Source: Clostridia bacterium (lineage in GTDB: Bacteria > Bacillota > Clostridia > Oscillospirales > CAG-272). From it: a stretch of DNA of 56,229 nucleotides. Below are positions 20,601 through 27,345 of the stretch, in pieces. The DNA is taken from the NCBI GenBank assembly GCA_017472695.1, contig JAFUOQ010000002.1, positions 1 to 56,229 on the forward strand. Reading direction: 5' to 3'. A model generated the notes under the pieces. The model worked only from the letters and a program-made list of their open reading frames with translations, made no database searches and was not told the origin of the DNA. The position numbers were made by a program, and so were the translations under genes. How positions within the stretch are numbered: position 1 is the stretch's first letter; each line of letters opens with the position of its first letter.

Positions 20601-22335
20601 CCGCAAATTGAACCGCGGTTACAAATTTATCCTCTGGGAAGGTAATAGCTGTAAATATTTCGCCAACTGTAGCTCTGTCCTTGTAGTTTGAGTTCCAGAA
20701 GGTGTCATATGAGCCATCCATAAGTGTTTCGGTACCTGTTGCCCAGGAGTTATACTTACCGGATGATGAAAGAGAAGATGAGTTAATTAGGTCTTGTGAA
20801 ACGCGCTCCGTTTCCTCAACTGCTGCCATAACCTCAATTTCATAAATCATAGCAGGAGTGTTTCTTGTTGAATGGCTAACAGTAAAGCGGAGCTGATCTG
20901 TGTATATTGGAGAATCCAGCTCGTAAATTATCGCACCGGCAGTACCTGCAGGAATTGCGTTTTTATCGGATAAAATACCAACGAGCTGCCATTCGCCATC
21001 TATCATAGCCTCTAGGTCGTACGATACATAGCAGTCCTCACCCAAATCCCAAGCGTAGTAGTGTGGAACGGTTAATTTAATCATTCCGACGTCGTATGCT
21101 TGAGCGAATGTCATAATAAGCTCATCGCCTGTAAATTTAGCGCCGTCAGCAAGTGTATCAGCACACCAGAATGTGTTACCTCCACCGTCGATTGCGTTCT
21201 TTGCAAGACATACTGTGTAGTATGAGGATGCGGAAAGACCGGCGTTCTTTGCAATATCAACAAAGGATGCATCTACGTACTTACCGCCTGTATATGTATA
21301 GTTACCTATATCAAGATCCCAAAGTAGCCCATCCATTTCAGCAATTGAAGGAATCTTGAATTTTTGTGTTCCACCACAAACAGTACAAACCTTTGCTTCC
21401 TCACCACCAACATATTGTGTTGGAGGAACTAATGTAACAAAGCTTGAGCCATATGTGTGGTTGCCTGTTGCGTAAACGATAGAGTGAATTCTATCCTCGT
21501 CACAGCCTTCTCTTTGGCAATATACGTGAGTATATCCGTCAGTTGCACAGGTTTCAGGGATAACCTCGGTAACTAAATCGTGACCGAGCTTTTCGATGTT
21601 AGTGAATGTAGTAAGACCACACTTTGTACATCTTACATATTCCTTACCACCCTTTTCACAGGTAGCGGGATATGATTTTTCAGGAACCGGAACTGTTTCC
21701 TCGTGTGCACAGCTTGTGCCACCTTGATACCAAGCGGTTAAAGTAACGTCGCCTGTAACAACCATGGTTTCAAAGTCCCATCTTGATGATGATGCAGTGC
21801 CAGAGTACCAGCCACTAAAGATTTTGCCCTCAGCCACAGGATTTGCAGGCTGAGGAATTTTGTTTCCCTCTTGCACCTGAATTGTAAGCTCACCACTGAA
21901 TGCACCGTCCTTTGGATCAAAGGTAACGGTGAAGTATGGGAGATTTGGGTCATCTGTTTCAGTATCTGTTTCGGTATCTGTATTTGTTTCAGTATCTGTG
22001 TCTGTGCTAGCTTGCTCGCTCCACTCTGCAACTAAAAGAATGTCCTCACTTGCAGAGAAGGGAAGTGTAACAATCTCACCATTTAATGACCAGCCAAGGA
22101 ACTCATAGCCGTCCTTGGTAGGAGTTGGGAGATATTCAATGTCCTCATTAGCCGTCCACTCAAACTCATATGAGAAATTCATTTGTCCACCCTTTACATC
22201 AAGGTAGATGGTAATTTCTGTTGGTTCAGCAGAGGTATCTGTATCAGTATCGCCGTTGTCACCACATGATGTGAGTGCAAAAATAGAAGCTAGGCAGAAG
22301 ATACATAAAATAAGAGCAATTAGTTTCTTATTCAT
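17695..22335 (-). CDS. Giant lipoprotein: B-repeat, discoidin-like, NodB-type deacetylase-like and shared C-terminal domains
   Basis: 1546 aa. The signal peptide ends at lipobox LTSC (Cys24). One InlB-type repeat (about 40-105) is followed by a Thr/Asp/Glu linker (110-130), a second B-type repeat (135-203), Cys-pair repeats (about 208-325) and two discoidin/F5-8C-like domains (about 345-505 and 510-680). A NodB-like region has TLDDG (D796/D797) and SHSYTH (H848/H852), matching the metal site of polysaccharide deacetylases; a late LHEIG may supply the final motif after a long insertion. More Cys-pair repeats and the shared 120-aa C-terminal module end the protein. It is probably an extracellular carbohydrate-binding and possibly deacetylating protein. 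The substrate is unknown and the NodB activity is inferred from motifs only. Confidence 0.78.
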   Translation of the reverse strand: MNKKLIALILCIFCLASIFALTSCGDNGDTDTDTSAEPTEITIYLDVKGGQMNFSYEFEWTANEDIEYLPTPTKDGYEFLGWSLNGEIVTLPFSASEDILLVAEWSEQASTDTDTETNTDTETDTETDDPNLPYFTVTFDPKDGAFSGELTIQVQEGNKIPQPANPVAEGKIFSGWYSGTASSSRWDFETMVVTGDVTLTAWYQGGTSCAHEETVPVPEKSYPATCEKGGKEYVRCTKCGLTTFTNIEKLGHDLVTEVIPETCATDGYTHVYCQREGCDEDRIHSIVYATGNHTYGSSFVTLVPPTQYVGGEEAKVCTVCGGTQKFKIPSIAEMDGLLWDLDIGNYTYTGGKYVDASFVDIAKNAGLSASSYYTVCLAKNAIDGGGNTFWCADTLADGAKFTGDELIMTFAQAYDVGMIKLTVPHYYAWDLGEDCYVSYDLEAMIDGEWQLVGILSDKNAIPAGTAGAIIYELDSPIYTDQLRFTVSHSTRNTPAMIYEIEVMAAVEETERVSQDLINSSSLSSSGKYNSWATGTETLMDGSYDTFWNSNYKDRATVGEIFTAITFPEDKFVTAVQFAVAPNVNKQFSVYYLDSDGETWLKACTYNVVKSSSITIKGDSNGDGEADGSIIEVGKDDNGNVKQRVLFTCDIAKFTSGIKLVIDSDGDQWAAYVYEFIPYTAVEQGADLGKYGGCAHNSFKISETVAPSCTTAGYSIMECYGCDFKCTTDAVDAYGHIWSEYIVATAAEGTNAGTKESVCLKDGCNATRTTNYYNDYEDPKITTYRGNAPAAWAQTLDDGNYLATYEWIIPKLQERGWKATAVLSVCYVDMYVNEWNEYFASGALDLGSHSYTHGGYYSGQISENSLLSDVVNAHYWFMSKFSGQRILGFATPNGQTSTGTSEYVTGVMASARNGGNSKYFYNVIEELAGNGYGQSPLVGSITVDEETGEVIFTQSTNKAGELSWVSTRRAWGNMNSYISKSDQTEGAYIFVKADGTIGNTSYKKITQKAVIDETTGEQAVDENGNLVWENLSTPIYEPTNGGYDLNNGVYTFNENGGTHVLIETLSGEYHYVAKADAKLNYVYDEDANRLVDKGRTQGTYKHFTTYKEDGTLWDAYHEWVEVGSYDFDGTSFTFRNDNNGEYKLHHVALGSYEKGINEILSVGGMTVECLHEIGKSSAIWSSYASTNSKFQYLDQTGVWVCSYTELIQYMKEQLSATLTMLERTDSKIRLSLTDTLDDYMYNLPLTIQVDIDDSWVDYGIKATQNGKELEFFVENGYVYVDAVPDAGEILITPAILCADGTINHEFDWDVTDEASCTETGLKNGACTRCEYSVTDVVIPATGHTFNEDAWTQISEADCTNPTKFENFCTVCGQKDYKVTQEAFGHTLGDWTATIVDGVATGTAICSVCNQEVTASFTNITKDSFKAPVATGAAWGSDTGALVNGNYTDTPIAPKDTGEFSVTMEAGVATYVDAFAVTGFGFSEYYVTVYYENGDTAVLGSGNFGENGTETTVFSVKATVTKFVVTMEKPSNGSDKWSELSVFVTSND

Positions 22336-22367
22336 ATTTTCTCCTTTTTTGCCGATTGTTTTTGGTT

Positions 22368-22404
22368 AAAAAAGTTCCCTCGAAAAGAGTATTTTCGAGG
22401 GAAC
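22368..22404 (-). terminator. Strong hairpin between the 507-aa and 1546-aa lipoprotein genes
   Basis: GTTCCCTCGAAAA pairs perfectly with TTTTCGAGGGAAC (13 bp), followed on the minus strand by TTTTTT. Only 33 bases separate it from the next start codon at 22335 and no promoter fits in that space. Confidence 0.8.
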
Positions 22405-22414
22405 AAGTGATTGA

Positions 22415-23938
22415 TTACTCGTTAGTAGGAACTACAAGAACCGATAGCTCACTCCAGTAGTCTGTACCATTAGATGGAGATTCCATAGTTACAACGATCT
22501 TTGTAACAGTTGCACCGATGTTGAATGCCTTTGTTGCAGTATCGCCTGAACCGAAGGAACCAACGCCGATGTCCTTAAATGTACCATCATTATAGTAAAC
22601 AGTAACGTAGTATGAAGCTGAACCGAAGCCTGTTACTGCGAAAATATCAACATAAACTGCTTCCTTTGCATCCATTGTAACAACTAATGCGCCTGTACCC
22701 TTACCGCACATATCCTTGTCGGTATAATTTCCGTTGATAAGGTTAGCACCTTTATCACCGCCCCAGCAATCGCCATCTATTACAGGTGTGTTAAATGCGT
22801 CGAATGAGATATTTGTTAGAGGATCTGCTTCCTTTTCGTCACACTCTACGCAAACACGGGATCTAACGATACCATTTTCTGTGATTGTTGTAGCCCACGC
22901 ACCGAACTTATGTCCAAGAGCCTCTTGTGTTATGTTAACGTCTGTGGCACCACAGATGCTACATGTTCTTGTTTCTTTTGCAGGTTCTGTACATGTAGCC
23001 TCTGAATCCTCTTGCCATGCGTTCCATTGGTGGTTTTCTGTACCGTCAAGACATACAACAACTCTGGTCCATACAGGTGAGAGAACTGTATCCTTGGTGA
23101 TTGTAGATGTAACTGTAACTGTGTTACCATTAGCATCCTGCCAGCCAGCAAACTTGTAGCCAGACTTTGTAGCTGTTGGGAGAGCCTTCATAAAGCCATT
23201 GATTTTTTGACCGGAAACCATTTCAAAGTATGGTGTATCAATGCTTAAGGTTTCGTCTACGGCAACATTGAACTCAACTGTTACTATATCGCCAAGAGCT
23301 TCCCAAAGAGCAACGATTGTCATATCGTAGTCTTCAACCTCTGTCTTTCTGTCTACCTCCCATTTAGCGTTACCGTCCTCAAACCAGCCGAGGAAATTGT
23401 AACCAGCTCTTGTAGGAGTTGGAAGCTTACCAATAGCATCGCCTACAACAGCTTCCCATTCTTCTAGTTGGTTAGCAGGAAGAGTACCACCGTTAGCATC
23501 AAGGTAAATCATAACTCTTGGTCTTGTATCTTCAGTTTCTGTATCAGTGTTGGCTGTTGAGCCACCGTTGTTTGAATCAGTAGCTGTATCAGAGCCATCA
23601 CCCTCTAGCAATGTGGATTGCCATTTAGCTGTAAATGTAACATCCTCATTTACTGTGTATGGGAGAGTAACAGCCTCGCCGTTGATTTCCCAACCGAGGA
23701 ATTCATATCCTGTTTTTGTTGGTGTTGGGAGAATCATAAGCTTTTTGCCGATGTCGTACTCCTTAACCTCTTCTGTGCCCTCGGGCAATTGACCGCCAAC
23801 TGTGTCGTATGCAACAACAGCGGTTGTTGGAGCATCCTCTGTATCTGTGTCACGATTGCCACCACAAGCAACGAGGGACAACACCATAAGTGACATCAAA
23901 ACGATACAAAGAAGCTTTGTAAATGTGCTTTTTTTCAT
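22415..23938 (-). CDS. Secreted lipoprotein with three B-repeats and shared C-terminal module
   Basis: 507 aa. The lipoprotein signal MKKSTFTKLL... ends SLVACG, with Cys25 as the probable lipid site. Three InlB-type repeats follow: about 40-108, 140-215 and 218-290. A Thr/Asp/Asn linker separates the first two. Then come a Cys-pair region (CSICG, EALGH, CVEC) and the 120-aa C-terminal module ending NGTDYWSELSVLV. From its second repeat onward it is clearly a paralogue of the 633-aa protein (shared TENHQW and WQE blocks), so a recent duplication is likely. It is first in the minus-strand lipoprotein row and has a sigma-A promoter about 87 bp upstream. Confidence 0.8.
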   Translation of the reverse strand: MKKSTFTKLLCIVLMSLMVLSLVACGGNRDTDTEDAPTTAVVAYDTVGGQLPEGTEEVKEYDIGKKLMILPTPTKTGYEFLGWEINGEAVTLPYTVNEDVTFTAKWQSTLLEGDGSDTATDSNNGGSTANTDTETEDTRPRVMIYLDANGGTLPANQLEEWEAVVGDAIGKLPTPTRAGYNFLGWFEDGNAKWEVDRKTEVEDYDMTIVALWEALGDIVTVEFNVAVDETLSIDTPYFEMVSGQKINGFMKALPTATKSGYKFAGWQDANGNTVTVTSTITKDTVLSPVWTRVVVCLDGTENHQWNAWQEDSEATCTEPAKETRTCSICGATDVNITQEALGHKFGAWATTITENGIVRSRVCVECDEKEADPLTNISFDAFNTPVIDGDCWGGDKGANLINGNYTDKDMCGKGTGALVVTMDAKEAVYVDIFAVTGFGSASYYVTVYYNDGTFKDIGVGSFGSGDTATKAFNIGATVTKIVVTMESPSNGTDYWSELSVLVVPTNE

Positions 23939-24243
23939 TTTCTTTCTTCCTTTCAGAATATTATTAAGCTTTTTAGAATCATCTTATAAAAATAAGATAA
24001 CAAGAGATTTCTCTTTGCGTAATAATTATAACATTTTAGAATTTTAAAGTAAATAGATTAATTGTTAAATCGGTTTTTTCTACCTTTTGCACAAAAAATT
24101 GAACAAAAAAACAAAGCGCACAAGGTCAAATTTGTGCACTTTTACTATTTATATTATATAATACATATGAAGGAAAATTCTTACAGGTTAATAAATATTA
24201 AGACTATTAAAAAAGTGTGAACGAGAATTAAAAATCAGTACAT
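23939..24243 (-). other. 305-base gap: lipoprotein promoter, otherwise nothing seen
   Basis: It holds the promoter of the lipoprotein row at 24025-24053 and a short inverted repeat near 23983-24000. The remaining 24054-24243 is AT-rich, without a gene, a strong hairpin or a repeat that I can recognise. Confidence 0.6.
24025..24053 (-). promoter_or_regulatory. Sigma-A promoter of the lipoprotein row
   Basis: Minus strand: TTTACT at 24048-24053, a 17-bp spacer, and TATAAT at 24025-24030. Confidence 0.7.
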
Positions 24244-24966
24244 TTATTTAGAAAATGTAAGCTCACTGGCAATCCTCTTTAGCTTTGCATTGATTTCGGA
24301 GCTTGTGTCCTTTGGCTCATATGTGACCTTGGTCGCATCCTTGCCAGTAAAGAAGCCGTACATAACAAGACCTGCTAAATATCTGCCGTAGTCTAGAGAG
24401 AGGTGGAAGCCGTCACGGTTGATGTTGAGCTCCCCTTGAAATTCCGGCAAGGCTCTTGCCATTTCGATGGCTTCACCATTAGGAATTGTGCGTAAGCCGT
24501 GCTTGCCTGTAAAATGATTGGTTGCATCAACTATTGCTTCAAACATTGTTTTTCTGTCGCGGTTGTAGCGGACAAAGCCGAAGTGATCGCTTTTATCATC
24601 ATATGCCCATGTGCGGTGGAAAACAATTTCTGCCTTTGGACATTTCTCGCGTATGAAATTCAAAATGTTGGTAAGAAAGGGCTCATATGTATCTGGTATG
24701 CCCGAGTCATGAGAAACCTGCTGAACTGTGATATAGTCCCAGTCCATTTCTGAAAGTGCCTCATTTATAGAGGTGTCGCGCTCACTATCCGAGCCGTTGT
24801 CTTGAGAGCCGTAGAGTCTGTTTGCGCCGACAATGTTGTTCCAGTGTGTTTCAAGAGAGCAACCACCGATATAGAGATTGCGTACATAAATTTCACCATC
24901 TGAAATTTGATGCAAATATCTTGTTGCATCCTGTGAAAAGCTGTTTCCAATGCAAAGTATATTCAT
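24244..24966 (-). CDS. DUF4886 SGNH-hydrolase-like protein
   Basis: 240 aa, no signal peptide, so cytoplasmic. It opens with the SGNH block I form GNSFSQD (7-13, with nucleophile Ser9), has GGCS at 34-37 as a candidate block II, and ends with DGFHLS holding D185 and H188 as the catalytic Asp and His. The family (DUF4886) is seen in gut bacteria, often beside glycan genes, and probably removes acyl groups, but the substrate is not established. The ribosome binding site GAAGGAAC is 5 nt upstream of the ATG. It follows the radical SAM gene by 39 bases in the same direction, so they are probably co-transcribed. Confidence 0.8.
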   Translation of the reverse strand: MNILCIGNSFSQDATRYLHQISDGEIYVRNLYIGGCSLETHWNNIVGANRLYGSQDNGSDSERDTSINEALSEMDWDYITVQQVSHDSGIPDTYEPFLTNILNFIREKCPKAEIVFHRTWAYDDKSDHFGFVRYNRDRKTMFEAIVDATNHFTGKHGLRTIPNGEAIEMARALPEFQGELNINRDGFHLSLDYGRYLAGLVMYGFFTGKDATKVTYEPKDTSSEINAKLKRIASELTFSK

Positions 24967-25005
24967 TTTGTTCCTTCTTTCTGTCTAGCTAATTAAGTAA
25001 TTAGA

Positions 25006-25965
25006 CTAATTAATCTTATAATATTTACCTTGGTATGAGCCACGCAAAAGTAGCTCTTTGTCAATGTCATTAATAATGGTGACCTTTTTCTTACTCCAAA
25101 GGGGAGCTAAAAGCTCGCTTTCAAGTCCATCACCCGTCACGCGCTCAATAACTGTATCGGGAGGGAGAAGCTCTAGCTGGTCACAAACGATTTTTATATA
25201 TTCGTCGCGAGCAAGAGGCTCGTATTTGCCTGACTTATACATATTGGCAAGAGGGGTATGCTTTAGAACGTGTAAAAGGTGAATTTTTACAAGGTCGGGA
25301 TGTAAATTTGCGACACAGGTCACAGTATTTTTCATATCATCGACACTCTCGTTTGGCAAGCCGTTTATAATGTGGATACCGATTTTTACATTAGGAGCAC
25401 CACGGCGAAGCCTGTTAAATGCATCGCAAAATACATCATATGTATGGCAACGGTTGATTTTTTTAGCGGTTTCGTCGTTTGCAGTTTGTAGTCCCAGCTC
25501 GACAGTTATCGGTATACGCTCTGAAATACGGTTTAAAATCTCTATTTTTTCATCTTCAAGACAGTCTGCTCGTGTTGCTATATCAAGCATAACAGCACCC
25601 TCGAATTTAGACACTCGGTCGAGAATTTTTTCTAAATTGTCGGGGGATGTGTGCGTATTTGTGTAGGCTTGGAGATAGGGGATAAAGGAATTTGTCTTCC
25701 ATTTGCCCTGCATAATCTCGATGCCTTTTTTGTATTGCTTCTCAAGTGGCAAAATATCGCGAGCCTGTCCCCACGAGCTTCCACCGGAGCAGTAAATGCA
25801 CCCACCATAACCGCAAGTGCCATCAATGTTAGGGCAGGAAAGCCCTGCATCAAGAGGAATCTTTGCACATTTTCCACCAAAGCGATGCTTTAGATAGTAG
25901 TCGTATGTGTGATAGCGCTTATTTGTGTCAGAAAAAGCAAATGGGTTTGTATCTACCTGTGACAT
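25006..25965 (-). CDS. YhcC-like radical SAM protein (TIGR01212 family)
   Basis: 319 aa. The radical SAM cysteines are C44, C56 and C59 within CPNIDGTCGYGGCIYC, the spacing typical of the YhcC/TIGR01212 family, with an additional C51. Downstream blocks YLQAYTNTH, ELGLQTAND and GIHIINGLPNE also match this family. In other bacteria the family includes enzymes proposed to act in tRNA or sulfur-related modification, but the reaction is not settled. An AAGGAGG site precedes the ATG. It sits upstream of the DUF4886 gene. Confidence 0.85.
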   Translation of the reverse strand: MSQVDTNPFAFSDTNKRYHTYDYYLKHRFGGKCAKIPLDAGLSCPNIDGTCGYGGCIYCSGGSSWGQARDILPLEKQYKKGIEIMQGKWKTNSFIPYLQAYTNTHTSPDNLEKILDRVSKFEGAVMLDIATRADCLEDEKIEILNRISERIPITVELGLQTANDETAKKINRCHTYDVFCDAFNRLRRGAPNVKIGIHIINGLPNESVDDMKNTVTCVANLHPDLVKIHLLHVLKHTPLANMYKSGKYEPLARDEYIKIVCDQLELLPPDTVIERVTGDGLESELLAPLWSKKKVTIINDIDKELLLRGSYQGKYYKIN

Positions 25966-26068
25966 TTTTCCTCCTTAATGCTTTTGATTGCTTTCTTATT
26001 TATTTTACAACAAAGCAATTTCTAATTCAATATCTTGAAGGAATAAAAAGACAAATTTAAAAAATTGC

Positions 26069-26097
26069 TTGACAAAACTATTACTATTTGTTATAAT
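26069..26097 (+). promoter_or_regulatory. Sigma-A promoter of tRNA-Thr
   Basis: TTGACA at 26069-26074, a 17-bp spacer, and TATAAT at 26092-26097, 13 bp before the tRNA: a full consensus match. Confidence 0.85.
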
Positions 26098-26110
26098 AAG
26101 TTTCGCAAAT

Positions 26111-26186
26111 GCTACTATGGCTCAGTTGGTAGAGCACATCCTTGGTAAGGATGAGGTCGTCGGTTCGATTCCGACTAGTAGCTCCA
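26111..26186 (+). tRNA. tRNA-Thr (GGT anticodon)
   Basis: 76 nt including an encoded CCA end. The acceptor stem GCTACTA pairs with TAGTAGC. The D arm GCTCAGTTGGTAGAGC, the anticodon stem CATCC/GGATG with loop TTGGTAA (anticodon GGT at 26144-26146) and the T arm with TTCGATT are all intact. It reads ACC and ACT codons. It is a single gene with its own promoter and terminator. Confidence 0.95.
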
Positions 26187-26217
26187 AAAATAGCGACCTT
26201 TCGGGGCCGCTATTTTT
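26186..26217 (+). terminator. Terminator of tRNA-Thr
   Basis: AAAATAGCG pairs with CGCTATTTT around a CC/GG inner stem with a TTTC loop, followed by TTTT. It begins at the last base of the tRNA. Confidence 0.85.
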
Positions 26218-26219
26218 TA

Positions 26220-26405
26220 TCCGTTGCGAAAGCAATGGTATAGCATCACGTGTTAACGTGTATCTCATCACCGAAGGTGCATATCATCGGCCGTAGGATG
26301 AATTTTCTTTCGCGACGATGATATGCAGCACTATGTGTTGATGATATACAATTTCTGCGAAATCGATGATATACACACCTATGGTGTGATAACTAACTAT
26401 TGGTT
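26220..26405. repeat. Hairpin-on-a-string inverted array (type with GATGATAT linkers)
   Basis: A row of small hairpins (CACGTG..CGTG, CACC-gaa-GGTG, GCAC-tat-GTG, ACACC-tat-GGTGT) joined by conserved linkers. The left half carries TCATC-type linkers and the right half GATGATATAC or GATGATATGC, so the whole forms a large imperfect palindrome centred near 26303. It is non-coding. Confidence 0.6.
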
Positions 26406-26419
26406 CGCTCCCATAAAAG

Positions 26420-26446
26420 AAAACACGCCAAGTGGCGTGTTTTTTA
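26420..26446 (-). terminator. Bidirectional terminator after the mgsA-like gene
   Basis: AAAACACGCCA/TGGCGTGTTTT stem with an AG loop and T-runs on both strands. It lies 2 bases past the stop codon of the minus-strand gene. Confidence 0.8.
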
Positions 26447-26448
26447 TT

Positions 26449-26928
26449 TTAAAGATTGAAGTCATCTGGAACGGGAATCTTCGCATCCAGCCTTTTCTTT
26501 AGATTGTACTCCGAGCGAGGATTAATAAGCTCACGATAATCAAGGTCGCCCCTGTCAAGCGCGGTAACAATTGTCTCCGCAGTTGCTATGTTAGTAGCGA
26601 GTAGAGTATTGTGAACGTCACACAAGCGGAGTAGGTTTTGCTCAACTGCGTAGTGACCGTTATATAGCAATTCATTATTTGGTGTTGTTGAACGGAAATA
26701 AAAAAGAATATCTATCTCGTCATAAGCGATACGGGAGGCAATTTGCTGTTCTCCACCAAGCTCGCCAGACAAAAGCTTTTCTATTTTAAGTCCGGTAGCC
26801 TCTGAAATATAAGCGCCTGTTGTACTTGTGGCGCAAATAGAGTGCTTACTCAAAATACCGCAATAGGCGATACAAAATTGTGTAATCAGTTCTTTTTTTG
26901 TGTCATCTGCAATAATTGCAATTTCCAT
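26449..26928 (-). CDS. Methylglyoxal synthase homologue lacking catalytic residues
   Basis: 159 aa. The start at 26928 follows GGAGGTGG; the longer upstream reading overlaps that site. The whole chain aligns with MgsA: ATSTTG (33-38) and SGELGGEQQ (54-62) match the phosphate-binding loops, and LLRLCDVHNTLLATNIATAE matches the C-terminal half closely. But the active-site residues are changed: E. coli His19 is Asp8, Asp71 is Glu60, Asp91 is Ser80, and the PHDPD loop with His98 and Asp101 is replaced by TTPNNELLYN. The protein may still bind a phosphorylated ligand but is unlikely to be a normal methylglyoxal synthase. It stands alone, next to the pyr operon leader. Confidence 0.75.
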   Translation of the reverse strand: MEIAIIADDTKKELITQFCIAYCGILSKHSICATSTTGAYISEATGLKIEKLLSGELGGEQQIASRIAYDEIDILFYFRSTTPNNELLYNGHYAVEQNLLRLCDVHNTLLATNIATAETIVTALDRGDLDYRELINPRSEYNLKKRLDAKIPVPDDFNL

Positions 26929-26968
26929 TGTTGTGCCACCTCCTAAAAAAGAAATTCTCCGTCTATTA

Positions 26969-26997
26969 TAATAACACAAACGGTGTGTCCGTGTCAA
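26969..26997 (-). promoter_or_regulatory. Candidate promoter of the mgsA-like gene
   Basis: Minus strand: TTGACA at 26992-26997, a 17-bp spacer, and TTATTA at 26969-26974. The spacer holds an ACAC/GTGT-rich inverted repeat that could be an operator. The remainder of the 26929-27180 gap is AT-rich and I see nothing else in it. Confidence 0.4.
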
Positions 26998-27187
26998 TAT
27001 TTTTTGTATTTTTTACCAAAAAAGGCGTTAAAAATTTATGATAAAATCAATCCTTTTCGTCATTATAGACAAAAATTGCTAGCTTTAATCGTAAAGTTGC
27101 ACAAATTTTGAACTGACGATAAAAAATGATTTCTTTTAAATATATTTAAAAAAGTTTGAAAAAATATCAAATATAGTAAAAATAATA

Positions 27188-27216
27188 TTGACAAATTGAA
27201 TATACTTTGCTATAAT
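27188..27216 (+). promoter_or_regulatory. Sigma-A promoter of the pyr operon
   Basis: TTGACA at 27188-27193, a 17-bp spacer, and TATAAT at 27211-27216. The predicted start is near 27223, about 120 nt before pyrC. Confidence 0.88.
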
Positions 27217-27222
27217 ATTAAA

Positions 27223-27311
27223 AAATAAATCTGCGAGGACACTCGACAAGATTTTATGTCATCTATGACATAATATAGTTTTACCTGTCTTGTCTAAAGA
27301 TAGGTTTTTTT
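27223..27311 (+). promoter_or_regulatory. pyr operon leader: attenuator with anti-antiterminator, antiterminator and terminator
   Basis: Three competing structures are visible. Hairpin P1 (27227-27254): AAATCT pairs with AGATTT around a CGAG-GACA-CTCG inner stem. The terminator (27283-27311): ACCTGTCTT pairs with AAGATAGGT, followed by seven T. The antiterminator: GACAAGA (27245-27251) pairs with TCTTGTC (27288-27294), which would break both P1 and the terminator and enclose a small TATGTCA-TCTA-TGACATA hairpin (27255-27272). This is the logic of PyrR-type attenuation, but I cannot find the conserved PyrR-binding loop. The controlling ligand or protein is unknown. Confidence 0.7.
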
Positions 27312-27345
27312 ATGGAAAAACAGAGGTTTTAAAGGAGGCTTACAA

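Noticed and set aside
17695-23938. Phage or conjugative-element origin for the large repeat proteins
   Set aside because: No integrase, tail, relaxase or attachment-site repeats are near, and base composition and promoters resemble the rest of the window.
26220-26405. CRISPR array
   Set aside because: Linkers are too short (about 10 nt), invert in the centre and separate hairpins rather than unique spacers of constant length; no cas genes are nearby.
27223-27311. Classical PyrR-binding leader
   Set aside because: The conserved PyrR loop (CNGNGA with its flanking stem) was not found, so I report an attenuator of unknown partner instead.
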